NCBI RefSeq assembly: GCF_004193775.1
Contig: NC_041002.1
Location: 2,157,261 to 2,221,260, forward strand
Length of the DNA stretch: 64,000 bases
Direction: 5' to 3'
Source of the DNA: Glycine soja
Taxonomy: Eukaryota > Streptophyta > Magnoliopsida > Fabales > Fabaceae
Below are positions 38,790 to 51,029 of this stretch, in pieces (the first letter of the stretch is position 1; the number at the start of each line of letters is the position of its first letter). A program made the translations under genes and the position numbers. Under the pieces are notes generated by a model that saw nothing but the letters and a program-made list of their open reading frames with translations, was not told the DNA's origin and made no database searches.

Positions 38790-40490
38790 CCATTTCAAAG
38801 GTAAATAGTTGCTGTATCATTGGGAGCTTAGCACCCTACCTTTGTCTGTTGGAGTAATCAGCGAATGCCTTTTGGATTAATGCGAGGTAGAACCACTATC
38901 ATAATTCTTCTAACTACACCTACCTTATTTTTGTGCAACTTTGTCAACGTGATTGAGGAGTAAATCTAAAAGTTTGCAAGAACTGAAGAAAAATTTTTGC
39001 ATATAGAAATTTCTCAAGATTCTTTTATTATTTCGAATTTAAAATAATAAATTAATGGCCTTGTGTTTTACCATAGGAATTGATTTCTCACACTGCATGC
39101 ACATTTTAATGTAAAAATTATGATTAATTTAGATAAATCACATTTAATAGTTTAAAATTAATATCTATTGATGTTATTTAATTTTAAAAATAATGAATAC
39201 TAATTTGCATGATAAAGTATCCTCTTGTGGTGGGGCATTAGAAATAGTAATATATGGGCCAGATCATAAAATCTGCTATTGTCTATCTAATTTAAATTTC
39301 ATTCGGCCAATGTTATATAATGCTACCAATATGTGGTTTTAATTTTTTTTGATTCCAAAAATACCATCTCCTTGACAGTACGAAGCATGCAATCCAGCAT
39401 GCCCTTGAGTCAGTGATGCCCACTTATCACCATGGTGCTTTCCCGGATCTAGAACTATTGTGTAACCATCTATTTTAAACTAATTTTCCCCCAATGGACC
39501 AATGAAAATAATTAATTTTCCCCCAATGGACCAATGAAAATAATTAATTTTCCCTATACCAACAAAGTTTAACTCAAGTAAAGAACAAGTGTGAAAGCTA
39601 CAGTTGAGAGAAGTTTACAATGTTTAGGTTGGAAACCCGAGAGAACATTTGGTATCCCAAGCATTGATTAACCTTACAAAGTACAAAAATATCTCTTTAG
39701 ATTAAAAGAAAGGCTAGTTTCTTGAATGAATGGGAAGGAAGATAATGATGCACAGCAAAATTTTCCTTCAAATTTATGTTCAAATAACACAAACGTTAAC
39801 GCACAGGAACCAACCAACACCGGCAAAGGGTAGCAAAAGTTAGTTACACATGAGTATAGGAGTTCAAATACTGATCTAAAATAAAAATAAAAGATCGCCT
39901 AAAAATATTGAAAATAAAATTAATCGGATATTTTTTGAATTTGTTCAGATTGAGTTTTGAATAAATCGATTCGGATTGCGGGTTGACGTTTGTGAAATCG
40001 AATCAAACGCAAATATTTTATTTATCTTTTTTTTTAATATATAGGATTGAATTAAATCCATTCTAAGTGTAATTTATTTTATTTTTTTCATGCACAACAC
40101 AAATCCATCCTAAGTGCAATTTCATGACCTTAACTATACTTGTGTGTTGACTGGAACATTAATTTCTAATTTTTACTTCATATAATTTATTTACAAGAAG
40201 TCAAAACACATCAAATTTTTAAATGTATATGAATCTATTAGCTACTATTGGACTATAATGTCTAAATGAGGTTTTGATTGTTTGGTAGTGCTAGTGTGAA
40301 CTTTTTTTACTTAATTTAAATATTTTTTTAAATCATCTAAAGATAATTAAAAATATTAAAAATAGCAAAAATCAATTCAAATCAAACCACAAAATATTGG
40401 TTTGGTTCATATTCGATATTATATTCAAATTGAAACAAACCATATCGCAAACACACTTACATTTTAGGTTGTCTTGCTAGTATATACACG
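38790..40490. other. AT-rich intergenic region
   Basis: No gene seen. It holds a 32-bp perfect tandem repeat at 39481-39554. Confidence 0.6.
39481..39554. repeat. Perfect 32-bp tandem repeat, 2.3 copies
   Basis: The unit begins TAATTTTCCCCCAATGGACC. Two full copies and the first 10 bases of a third are identical. Confidence 0.95.
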
Positions 40491-40494
40491 ACTA

Positions 40495-41705
40495 AAGATT
40501 GCGAAAGTTGATGTTTTTTTTAATTAATAAATGTTAGTTTGTTAATCTTGTTAAAAAGATGAGTAAGAGGGATTCAAACCCCTTTCTCCCTTCACCCTTA
40601 GCCACTCTTTCCCAATATCAACCATCAAGCTAGTCTTATATCTCGTTGAGAAAGTTGATAATATATCCAAAACTGAAATTTTTCGCGATTGACAAATGCA
40701 CAGCTGCACCAGCGCTCCTCGCAGCTTAAATCTCACTTGCTATGTGCTGAACCAAAGCCACACCAGTCAAAGATCATGCCTCTATGCAGTTCAGCGATGA
40801 TTTTTACCAATTCAACAGTCTTTTGAATAGCATAAACTGTGACCCAAAGCTTACAAAACTGTGAAAGTCAAGTCATCCCAGAATGCGTCTAATATGAAAC
40901 TAATGAAAGCTTGAATCATATAAAGTACATGCACAAATATCTTTCATTCCCTACAGATCCTTCTATATCTAAAATTTGTGGCTTCCTCCGAATAAGTCAA
41001 GTATTTTAATATTTGTGTGGTGCTTTTTAATTTTCTTTTTTAAATTACTGAACTTTACAATGTTGCATCCTTGTGGTGTAGGAACAGTGAAATATATATC
41101 AGTTGCTTCTGGCCTCATCTAATTTCTTTTCTCCCATCTAAACATACCATTCTTAGTGATATCTATATATGGGTAGATGAGAGAAACAACAAAGGGTTGT
41201 ATTTTACACTTCTAGGATGCATGTGTATAATGGGTTATTAAGTAATCCAAGTATAACATCTATCATATTTTATCTTTTCTTTAACTTAAACCATGTCAAA
41301 TTTTCTTTAATGTACTTTTTTGAAGTATTTTCTCAAATTTCTTTATTTGGTTTATCAATTTGTTCCTTTGATACTGATAAAAAAAATTGTTCCTTTGATT
41401 GATCAAATGTATTTATTCAACATAAAAGTGCATAGTTAATTTGTTATATTAAATTACCCAATAGCTCCTTGGATTTTACTTGAAAACTTTTACGAGGCTT
41501 CAAAGTTCATCAATGAGGAATATATTTCCTAAATTGCGTTGGAAAAAAAATGATAGTCTTAATGGAGACTACAAATTTACGGTTAAATAAATATTTATTC
41601 ATGATTTCCTTCAAAATAAAATTATGCATGATCATTTAATTTTAAAAATTAATAACAAAAATATATATTTCTTTTATATTTATTCAAATCTTAGCAAAAA
41701 ATTAT
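40495..41705. repeat. Segmental duplication, left copy
   Basis: This segment returns in the same orientation at about 62838-64000, some 22.3 kb away, with only scattered substitutions and small indels over more than 1 kb. It carries a SINE at its left end. A 66-bp stretch (41565-41630) is absent from the right copy, with ATG at both edges. No gene was recognised; the minus strand near 40740-40840 stays open for about 35 codons here, but has a stop in the other copy. Confidence 0.9.
40513..40649 (-). mobile_element. tRNA-derived SINE with 10-bp target-site duplication
   Basis: Read on the minus strand it has an A-box-like TAGCTTGATGG and a B-box-like GGTTTGAATCC with normal pol III spacing, then a TTAACAAACTAACATTT and A-rich tail. 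It is flanked by GAAAGTTGAT at 40503-40512 and 40650-40659. The orthologous copy at 62852-62992 shows that the insertion predates the duplication. Confidence 0.7.
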
Positions 41706-42820
41706 CAAATTACTCAAATTCTTAAAAAAAATAGTTATTATCAATTACACAAGAGGACAATATCCATATATATTATCAGAGTGACATATCTTAGTGTCGT
41801 AGTTAATATTGCGATACCTCGATTTTCTTTTTACACACGTCAACCAATTCATACCAAACCTATCTCAATTGTCCATTACAACATAATCTGACGACATACA
41901 GAGTCGATCCATGTCAATCAATTTCATTGGTTTAGTTCCGACACAATATTATAAATCAAACAACTTTTGGTCATGCTTCAATTTTCCATTACAACATAAT
42001 CCAACCACATACATGGTCCATGTCGTTCAATTTTATTGGTGTAGTTCCAACACAATTCATTATATAAATCAAGCAACTTCTTGGGCATGCTTCATATTTC
42101 CCCTTTTGCTTCTCTGTTTGTCATTGAAACTCCTTCACCCCCTCATATCTCCCCAATTCACCAGTGGCAAGCCAAGGCAAAACTCAAGGAGCCAGCACTG
42201 CAAAAAAGGGTATCTCATGAAGCAACAAAGTCAATCGCCAATGCCCCGTTGGTAGTATCGCTCGATACCTTAGAACTAACAAATATGTTGAGCATGTTGA
42301 TTCTAACACTCCATGTACATCGCTTCTATTATTGAATATCTTGTTGTCAAGGTAATTGTCCTTAACTACATTCAATTTCTTTTTTGTGTTTTGTAGCTGT
42401 TGGATCTAGGGTTTAGAAATTAGGACTTATTTTACCTAATTTATGTTAATAAGTTTGTTTCAATGATAAACTTCAAATAATTGAAATGATGAATTTACTT
42501 TAATCGATATTAATTGTTTTTGGAAGTTTTATTTTACACTTGGCATGTTCAAGTTCTAAAGTTGACTAGAAATGCTACGATGGCCAAGAAGACTCGAATT
42601 ATGTACCCATTTTTTACATGTTACAGAACAATTGGTTCGTTAAATATATATTTGATCCATGATGTTTGATGGTGTACATTTCCTGGGATGTACTAATGTG
42701 AGAGCTCTTAGACAAAATAAACTGAAGAAGTTCTATTACAATGAAGGCCATGACAATTTTTGACACCATACCAAATCCATAGGACCTCCGGGGATGCACA
42801 CACTCGTTTACCAAATTACT
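41706..42820. other. Intergenic region with a 113-bp tandem pair
   Basis: No convincing gene. Short open frames at 41911-42335 overlap the tandem pair and resemble no family I recognise. Confidence 0.5.
41872..42099. repeat. Imperfect tandem pair, period 113 bp
   Basis: TCCATTACAACATAAT at 41872 recurs at 41985. Both copies continue with CATACA, GTCCATGTC/GATCCATGTC, ATTGGT-TAGTTCC-ACACAAT and end in CATGCTTCA. Confidence 0.85.
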
Positions 42821-42828
42821 AGAAAAGG

Positions 42829-45800
42829 CTATTTACCGTTGGGAGAAGTCAGCCTATTTTCCTCCAGATCATGCTTCGATGTAGAATCCCCACCCATCAA
42901 TTCCGAGAAGCCCTCCACCTTCACAGGCGGGGCTCTAACCATGCTAGTGTTCCTATATGCAAACAATAAAGTCTTAATAAAGATAAGATAAACGTCACCC
43001 TAACAGCAGCATTCATTTATTTGAAGTAACTTACGGTGACTGAATTGAAGGAATCTGTAAGGAACCCATGTGTCTGAACTGAGTGCCAGATTGAGGATGG
43101 AAATTTGACATTGCAGCTATCTGTTGCTGCTGCTGCTGCTGCCTAAACTGCTGAATTTGAGGATGTCTAGAAGTGAAGGCATTATTACCATCAAGTGGTA
43201 AGTCTTGGTTTTCAATCTTGACTTGAACCAATGGTCTTTCTTTATCTATATCCATAGCAGGGCGAGGAGTAGCTGCTGCTGCACGCCTTCGCAATCTCTC
43301 AAACTGCTGCTGTTGTTGTTGATGTTGCTGCTGATGAAAAGCCATATTTTGGGAATGAATCATCTGCTGCATCTGCGGATGCATTTGCCTCTGCATTTGA
43401 AGCTGCGCATTAACAATACATTGCTGGAATCATTAATCAAGCTTAAAGAGAATGTATTGAAAAGCTCTTAATGAACGAAATCAATCAGATAATATAGGAT
43501 GCAACCAATCACAAGATCACATAAAGGATGCATGCAAAAAAAAATTCAGCACAAATTCTCTTCCTTCTCATGATACCATAATTGGTGAGAGGGGCATGGC
43601 AAATTCATTTTTCTAATGCATAAAAGGGCTAATGTCAAATCATTGTTATCACCATCTGCTGAGGGTAAAAAAAGAGGAAAGGGGGATGTCTGCTGTATTT
43701 CTCCAAAGCTCAAACATAGAACTACAACCCAAATAGGACAAATTAACCTAATAAATCACAAAACTTATAACAAAATGAATGATCGTGAACAAATATATAA
43801 AATATAGCACCCCGTACTACAAATTGAACATGACTGAAAAATATGCGGCCACAGATTAAAAAAATGGCATGTGAACCGCAGTCTCATAATATTCATATTC
43901 AAATAACACTCAACAACAACAACAACAACGCCTTATCCCACTAGGTGGGGTCGGCTACATGGATCAACTTCCGCCATAATGTTCTATCAAGTACCATACT
44001 TCTATCCAAATCATTAAGTTCGAGATCCTTTTTGATAACCTCTCTTATAGTCTTTTTGGGTCTTCCTCTGCCTCGAATTGTTTGTCTTCTCTCCATCTGG
44101 TTTACTCTCCTCACTACAGAGTCTACCGGTCTTCTCTCTACATGCCCAAACCACCCAAGTTTATTTTCCACCATCTTTTCTACAATAGGCGCTACTCCAA
44201 CCCTCTCTCTAATAGCTTCGTTTCTAATTTTATTCAAATAACACTCGATATGTAGAAAATATTTTTTGATGGATGCTATAAATAATGGTCACTGGCCAGA
44301 CAAAGAATAAATCACAATTCAACTAGAGGCACGGGGTAATTCTGTTTTGAGGAAACACAAAATACATCTACAATAGCGAAGGGTTCTCAAAGGATCCAAA
44401 ACAAGGACATTCTATGTCTCCCTGCTTATGTCCTTGTTCATGTCCATGCATCACACAAGTAACTTAAAGGATTAAATAATGGTCAAAGAAGTAGATGTAA
44501 GTACTTGTTGAGGCAGCCGAAGGGAACTCTGCTGTTGTTGCTGTAGCTGTGGCTGCATTCCATGAATTTGTTGCTGACTCTGTTGTACATTATTCTTTGA
44601 GCCATCTTTAACCACATCCACTAATGGTGTAAAATTACTGTGAGCAAAGAGCAGAAAATATTAAAATGCATCCGCTGCATGTTTAAGATGTCTTGATTTA
44701 AATGCAACATATAAATCAGGGTAACATTTTTGCCTAAAAAATCCTTGCACAACCACAAGAAATCTATCCACCAAAATGTTCACAGCACCACAATTAGTCA
44801 TCATGTATCCCTCTTCCTCCCCCTTGCAGATTTCTATTTCTTGAATGTTTATAAACAAAGTAATACTATAGTATTAGAGCAATCGCCATGAACATATTAA
44901 TGCACAGTAAGATTAACATATTTATCCATGCTAAAAACATTTAGTAATGAAACTAAACACAAGCAAAGTGCTTAAACTCACCTAAACCCTACTGTTTTCA
45001 GCAACATCTTCAGAAGCTCAATGGCCGAGCACTGTTTCTTGTAACTATCAGCAAGCACTCTCAAATTTGATCCTATTTTACTTATCCGTTTACTCAACAC
45101 TTCAGAGAAGTCCTCAACTGAACCTTCCATGGCACCTTCAAACCCCACGCCCAACAAAATCCGTGCCACCGCCTTCTGCGACAATTTTGCTGCTTGCTCA
45201 GGCCCAATAACTTTCCCATTCCCTTCAGCTCCAAATTTCCCACTCGACACCCCTCCTCCATGCTCCACACTACCAATATCAGGCCTAACCCCGAGCCTCT
45301 CCATCATAACGGAACTCCTTGTCGCCGCAATAGGAGGCAAGGTATCAAGAACACTAAACACCTTCACAACCTTCTGGTTACTACTATTATTCTCCACTCT
45401 CTCACTCAACGGAAGCGCGCTATCAGGCACGCAGTTCAACGCGTACGCTATCTCCGGAAAAACCGGGGAATCATCATCAGCAACTAAACCACCACCACCG
45501 TTCGGTTGCAGCGCGTGATCCGTAACGGAGTTCACATCTTCCTTAAACGCCACGCGCCGCTTCTTATGATTAGTAACGTAGTTAATATAAGAAGCCATAT
45601 CCGCCGGCGAACGCGACTCGCCGGAAACCAAGTTCTTATTAGCTTTGTACTTTTCAATTACTAGATTATACCACGTTTCCGGAAGTTCAGATTCAACATA
45701 CCTGGATCCAGTCGAGGAAGAAGGCTTGGATTGATTCTGCATTAAATTGAAAGAACAAAATGTAAATACGGAGAATGAATTGAAAGAGAATGGTGAAGAG

Positions 45801-46137
45801 GTAGGGTTTGGAGGACCTTAGAGTCGGCGTCGAGGGTGAAGTAGATGTCGTCGGCGTGCAATTGGAGGTAACTAGGGTTGAGGCGTTGGATAGAGAGAGA
45901 GGGATTAGGGTTTGGGGAGAGGGAAGCGGTGGCTTTGTCGAAGAGGAGGGCGCGGACTCTGAGTTGGAGAGGGATGTGAGTGGTGGAGGTGATGAAGGAG
46001 TCCCAGGCGGAAGGGGAAGAGAGGAAGGGTGCGAAGTTGGCGTAGGTGGCGTCGCCGAGCCAGGTTCGCCACACGCCGCACGTGTCAAGCTTCCGTGCCA
46101 GTTCGTAGCCGCGACCGTCCTCCCCCAGCATAGCCAT
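42829..46137 (-). CDS. Histone-fold (bromo-associated) protein with Gln-rich C-terminus, 5 exons
   Basis: Probable nuclear transcription or chromatin-complex subunit. Exons (minus): 46137-45817, 45736-44982, 44637-44505, 43402-43035, 42952-42829. They join in frame to 566 residues ending in TAG. The N-terminus (MAMLGEDGRGYELARKLD, then GVWRTWLGD) looks like a conserved plant family that I recall as Arabidopsis At1g32730. Residues about 285-357 form three amphipathic helices (AKLSQKAVARILLGVGFEG to SAIELLKMLLKTVG), the pattern of the bromodomain-associated histone fold of TAF8 and SPT7-like proteins. Residues about 359-510 are rich in Gln, with polyQ tracts at the CAG repeats near 43119-43142 and 43305-43330. 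Which complex it joins (SAGA, TFIID or other) is inference. A GTG codon upstream is not used as start; the first ATG in frame is 46137. Confidence 0.88.
43912..44230 (-). mobile_element. 5'-truncated RTE-type LINE 3' end in intron 3 of the histone-fold gene
   Basis: The minus strand encodes the extreme C-terminus of a LINE polymerase protein, including KLGWFGHVERRP and RGRGRPKKT, then a non-coding tail ending in (TTG)n. It is flanked by a perfect 16-bp target-site duplication, TATTCAAATAACACTC, at 43896-43911 and 44231-44246. The short-repeat tail and the heavy 5' truncation fit the plant RTE clade. The apparent start Met of the 98-codon frame lies in the flanking duplication and is fortuitous. 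Confidence 0.85.
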
Positions 46138-46199
46138 TGCCGCCGCTGCTACCACCGCCGAACGGAGTAGTGTAATCTCCCTCTAAAGCCTTTTGGTCA

Positions 46200-49090
46200 A
46201 ACGCCTTTAACTGGACTCTCTCTACTTCATCTAACTGGGCTGGCCCAATCAAGTTTTAGCACTTGAGTTTAATCAATTATCAATTATTTTAGTACATAAA
46301 TGTTATAATTAACTTAACTAGAGAATACCAGTTAAAATTTATTAACCTTATTTTGAATCCAGTGAAATTAAGTTTAAATTCTTTAAATGACATCCCGAGT
46401 TTAAATATCTTTTTGATAAAAAAAATGTGGTTATAATTTAATAAGAGAATTTCTATTAAAAGAGATTAATTATTTTTTTTGGATTAAGTTAATTATCATC
46501 AAATTTAATGACTATTTGTACCTATAATATGATTAAAAAAATATTAATATAATCCTATTTTGATTCAAGTGAAATTAGATTTAAATTCTTTAAATAAAAT
46601 TTCGAGTTAAAATATCTTAGATAAAAAAATGTGATTATAACTCAAAAAAATTCTATTAAAAGACACCAATCTTTTTTTTTTCTTTCTAAAAGAGGCTAAT
46701 TTTCATAAAATTTATTAAATATTTGATACTTATAATATGTTTAAAAAATTTAATACTATAATTCATTTGTTTAGGGAGAGCAGTTATGTTAAGAAATAAT
46801 CAAATAGGATAAATTTAACACAACTCACATACATATTTTCTTTTAGAGAAAAAATGCTCTCAATGTAAAAGTATTTACTCAAGCAACCAATCACAATTTA
46901 TCACGTTACACAATAATTCTTTAATTAAATCAAGTAATAAATAATTTAATTTAAAAAAAAACAAAACAAGTATAATAAACAATCAAAAGAATCATACTTT
47001 CTGTTTTCACATTCCGGACTAATCATAAATAAACAATTGTTGACATGATACTTCCAGAACATAATGATATGAGTTGTGCTTTGTTTTATATGTACAGCAA
47101 AGTTGGCTTCTAATGGGCGTGCCACCGTCACATTTTTTGCTAATGCAATGATAGGAAAAAAAAAAGTGTTTAAAATTCAGGAACAAACATTTTGATGTGG
47201 ATAGCTCTTCTAATTTGATTATCTCATTCTACTTATATAACTAATATTACACTGCAATCTTTGTAGGATTGTTGTTATTGGTATAAATATTATTTTTTTT
47301 ATAATAAGTAAAAATATTCCTTCTGAAAACATGAAGAAGTCATTACAAAAATGCTTGCAATAAGCTCATTGGGAACTAGAGAATTACTGTTAGGGTCAGT
47401 AAAAGAGTATCCAAGGAGAGAATGAAATAGCACAAGAGGGAAATTCAGAAACCAAAGAAAACAAAAAGGCCTAACTATACCACCTGCACCCCAATTATAT
47501 TGAATTTTTCAAAAGCAATAAGCTAATCTTGGATCCAAGGTCTAGGGCAATATGGTGGATTTCAACCCCAAACTTAGTGGTAAACTTTACCTGTAATATC
47601 ACTTTCTACCCTGTGTACCTTAAGAAACATCAAGATCCACCAGACTATTGATTCAATGCCAAACATTCACATATAAAACTATAGCTATAGCAGCTCTCAT
47701 AGTCACGTATATTCATGTTCATATATGTTGTTATAGTTTGCTATGCCCCTTCTAATTTGAGTTGCAGTTTCTACGAGAGTGCTAACACTTCCAAGTCCAT
47801 CCACCATGTTAAACCTATATCGAAGTAACAAAACTCACCAAAAGAATCATCCACGACATGTAAGCTTGAGCTTGTCATTAATTTGACCACCTTAGATCAA
47901 TTTCGACTTAAGCATATATATAATAGCAAAAAAATAAAATAAAAAAGTTATATCCTCAAATTATTTTAAAAATAAATTAAATTGGACACCTACGTGATGA
48001 ATTATAAACTCAAAATAAATCAATTTGGCAGGATGAAATTAATTAAATGTCAAATGAAAATCTCATATATCTTCTCTTATTACTCAAAAATAAACTCCAC
48101 TATAAAGTATTAGCCTGAACCTTTGCTTTGCCCAAATATCCAAAATATTTAACCTGCAATTAGGCCGTGGCAATTTATGGCTTACCCTTACACTTCTGCT
48201 TTATTTAAGACAAAAAGGAATTTAAATAGAAAAAAACTAACAAGTAAAAAGTATTTTAAGTCGAATGATCCCGAATTCTATTATATTTTTTTATTCATAA
48301 ATAACTTTTGTGCCCCTTATTTATAATTAGAGTTTTTATATTTCAAACACTTTTTAATATCAAACACATTACCAACAATTTTAATTTTTCTATCACATTT
48401 CATCATCTATCATGGTATCAATATATTTTATGTCTTCTCCATATATCTTTTTTTCTTATAGTTAAAAGGTACTGAAAAATGTGTGATAAGATCGCTTACG
48501 TGATAGAAACAGAAAGAAAAGGAGTAGGTGCGTATAAGAATAATATGTGTAGAAAAAATGGCATCCCTTTTGTTCTCATATGTATTGATTAAAGGATCTT
48601 TTACCGTCCTAATTCGGTGATTTGAGATATTGGCAGCGGTTCATGCCACGATAATTCACACCGTATATATAAAGATTTGAAACGTGTCCCACCGAACAAA
48701 TAATAATCAGTGTAAGTGAAATTTCACATTAGATATAAATAAAAAAATTAAATAACATATAAATAAATAAAAAAACCCATAAAATCAATCTTTAAGATTA
48801 ATTTGGTTGGATGGCTGCAGTGGAGAGATGATAACAACAGGACCAGAAAGACATTAAGATACGTAAGTGGTGTAGTGTCGATTCTTCTATTTGTCGGCAT
48901 TGGACAACATGTGTCTACTAACATTTGGGGTGTCAAAATATATTAAATTTTATATTGGAGCAATCAAAATATTTAAAAGATCTTCTTAAAAATCACTACC
49001 TAGTATTTATCAAGTTTACTAAAAATAGCATGTAGGATTATTCTCAACAAAATATATTTTTCCGTAATCTGAGGTGCAACAAAGACGATA
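46200..49090. other. AT-rich intergenic region between divergent genes
   Basis: No gene seen. It should hold promoters of the histone-fold gene (left end) and the UGT (right end). It contains a 208-bp degenerate tandem pair. Confidence 0.6.
46290..46760. repeat. Degenerate tandem pair, period about 208 bp
   Basis: The block from 46346 (CCTTATTTTGAATCCAGTG) returns at 46554 (CCTATTTTGATTCAAGTG). Both continue with TTTAAATTCTTTAAAT, GATAAAAAAATGTG and TTCTATTAAAAGA. It lies just upstream of the histone-fold gene. Confidence 0.75.
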
Positions 49091-49103
49091 TTAGTTGTTG
49101 AAT

Positions 49104-51028
49104 ATGGCAGAAGCACACGTGCTGATCTTCCCTCTTCCATTGCCAGGCCATTTAGGCTCCATGCTCAAGCTCGCCGAGCTTCTTGCCCTAGACAATATCC
49201 ACGTCACCTTTGTCGATACCGAGAACATCCACATTCGCCTCACTCGTTTCGGGGACATTCAAGAACTCTCAGAATGCTACCCCACGCTCCATTTCAAGAC
49301 CATTCCCGATTGTTACGATGAAGAAGGCGAGCACCCTGGATTCGGAGACCGTGTTGGGGACTTCATTACATCTACGGCTCAGCACGCCAAGCCCTTTTTG
49401 AGAGACATTCTGCTGTCCCAGCACAGTCCTGGAATTCCCAAAGTTAGTTGCATTATTCAGGATGGAATCTTCGGTGCCCTTTCCTCTGATTTTGCTGCTG
49501 AGTTACGTATACCACTCATTCATTTTCGAACCGTCAGTTCCTGTTGCTTCTGGGCTTATTTCTGTGTTCCAAAGCTCTTAGACTGCAAAGAACTTCCCAT
49601 TAAAGGTATGGAGTACTCTACTTAGATTCAATATTCATCGCTAGCTCTCACTCTACTTATGCCATTTTTAAATCTGTGCTTTCCATTCAGTATATGTTCC
49701 AACCTCTGTTGTTGAGAAATTACAGAATACAGAACAAAATTTTCTTTAGCAGAAAGTTGTATTCATTTTTAATTAATTCCCCCCCCCCCCCTAATTACTC
49801 GAATTACTTGTACATATACAGTATAGAGTCAATTTCGGAAGATGTTATTAATTTATATGGTAGTTTTAAATATTGGTCGTTGTCGCATTGCGATTTCGTC
49901 CCGTGGGCAAATATGGTCAATGCAATCTTGATGATCCAATAGGAATTATAGTATATTCATTCAATCAACACTTGTAGACACAACTAGGAACTATCAAAAC
50001 AGGAGTTGGTATCAGTGATGTGGTTTAAATACATACGAAGAAATTATAGTGTGGCGTATTGTAAGTTTGTAACTTAATTTGTAGGAGAAGAGGACATGGA
50101 CCGCATAATAAGGAATATGCCAGGCATGGAAAACTTGCTTCGGTGCAGAGACCTTCCAAGTTTCTGCAGACCAAACACAGAGGGGAACTTTCTGGAGTGG
50201 GCAGTGTTCCGAACCCGACAATCACTTGCAGCAGACGCACTCATGCTCAACACATTTGAGGATCTAGAAGGCTCTGTCCTCTCCCAAATGGGTCAGCACT
50301 TCCCCAAACTCTACACCATTGGCCCTATCCACCACCATTTGAAAATCAGAAAAGCAGAATCCAACAAAGCAAAAGACATTCCCACGTTTAAGAACAGTCT
50401 TTTCCAAGTGGACAGGAGCTGCATGGCGTGGCTCGAAGCTCAGCCACAAGGGTCCGTCATATACGTCAGCTTCGGCAGTTCCACGATTGTGAAAAGAGAG
50501 GACTTGATGGAGATTTGGCACGGTTTGGTGAACAGCAAGAAACGGTTCCTGTGGGTGATGCGGCCTGACATTGTGGCGGCGAAAGACAATGATGACCGGA
50601 TACCGGCTGAGGTGGAGGAAGGGACTAGAGAGAGGGGGCTCATTGTGGGGTGGGCCCCGCAAGAGGATGTGCTGGCCCACAAGGCCGTTGGTGGGTTCTT
50701 CACCCACAACGGCTGGAACTCAACCTTGGACAGTGTGGTGGCTGGGGTGCCCATGATTTGCTGGCCTTACTTTGCGGATCAGCAGATTAACAGCAGGTTT
50801 GTGAGTGAGGTTTGGAAACTTGGGTTGGACATGAAAGATGTGTGTGATAGACACGTTGTGGAGAAGATGGTTAATGATCTCATGGTTCATAGGAAGGAGG
50901 AGTTTCTTAAATCAGCTCAAGAAATGGCTATGTTGGCTCACAAGAGTGTTACTCCTGGTGGTTCCTCTTACTCTAGTTTTGACGATTTGATTCAGTACAT
51001 AAAATCAGCTAGCAAGGAAAAAAATTAA
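49104..51028 (+). CDS. Family 1 UDP-glycosyltransferase, UGT709-like (two exons)
   Basis: Cytosolic enzyme transferring a sugar, probably glucose, from UDP-sugar to a small specialised metabolite. Exons 49104-49605 and 50085-51028 join in frame to 481 residues, the normal length. The catalytic His is H16 in LPGHLGS and its partner Asp is D120 in IIQDGIFG. The 44-residue PSPG sugar-donor box is complete at 357-400: it starts WAPQ, contains HNGWNSTL and ends FADQQ. The terminal Gln usually goes with UDP-glucose. The start is the first ATG (MAEAHVLIFPLPL). Overall pattern suggests the UGT709 group, which includes iridoid and flavonoid glycoside enzymes; the acceptor cannot be predicted. The intron carries a C12-13 homopolymer near 49780. 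The downstream pseudogene at 56.5 kb is its tandem sister. Confidence 0.93.
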
Positions 51029-51029
51029 T

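Noticed and set aside
40740..40845. Minus-strand open stretch ending in a stop, as an exon of a duplicated gene
   Set aside because: The matching stretch in the right copy has a stop codon, and no neighbouring exon was found.
41911..42335. Two overlapping small frames as a gene
   Set aside because: They overlap a 113-bp tandem pair and show no known motif or splice structure.
45129..45518. Plus-strand frame opposite the histone-fold gene
   Set aside because: Low-complexity Pro/Ser/Thr composition from antisense reading of a well-supported exon.
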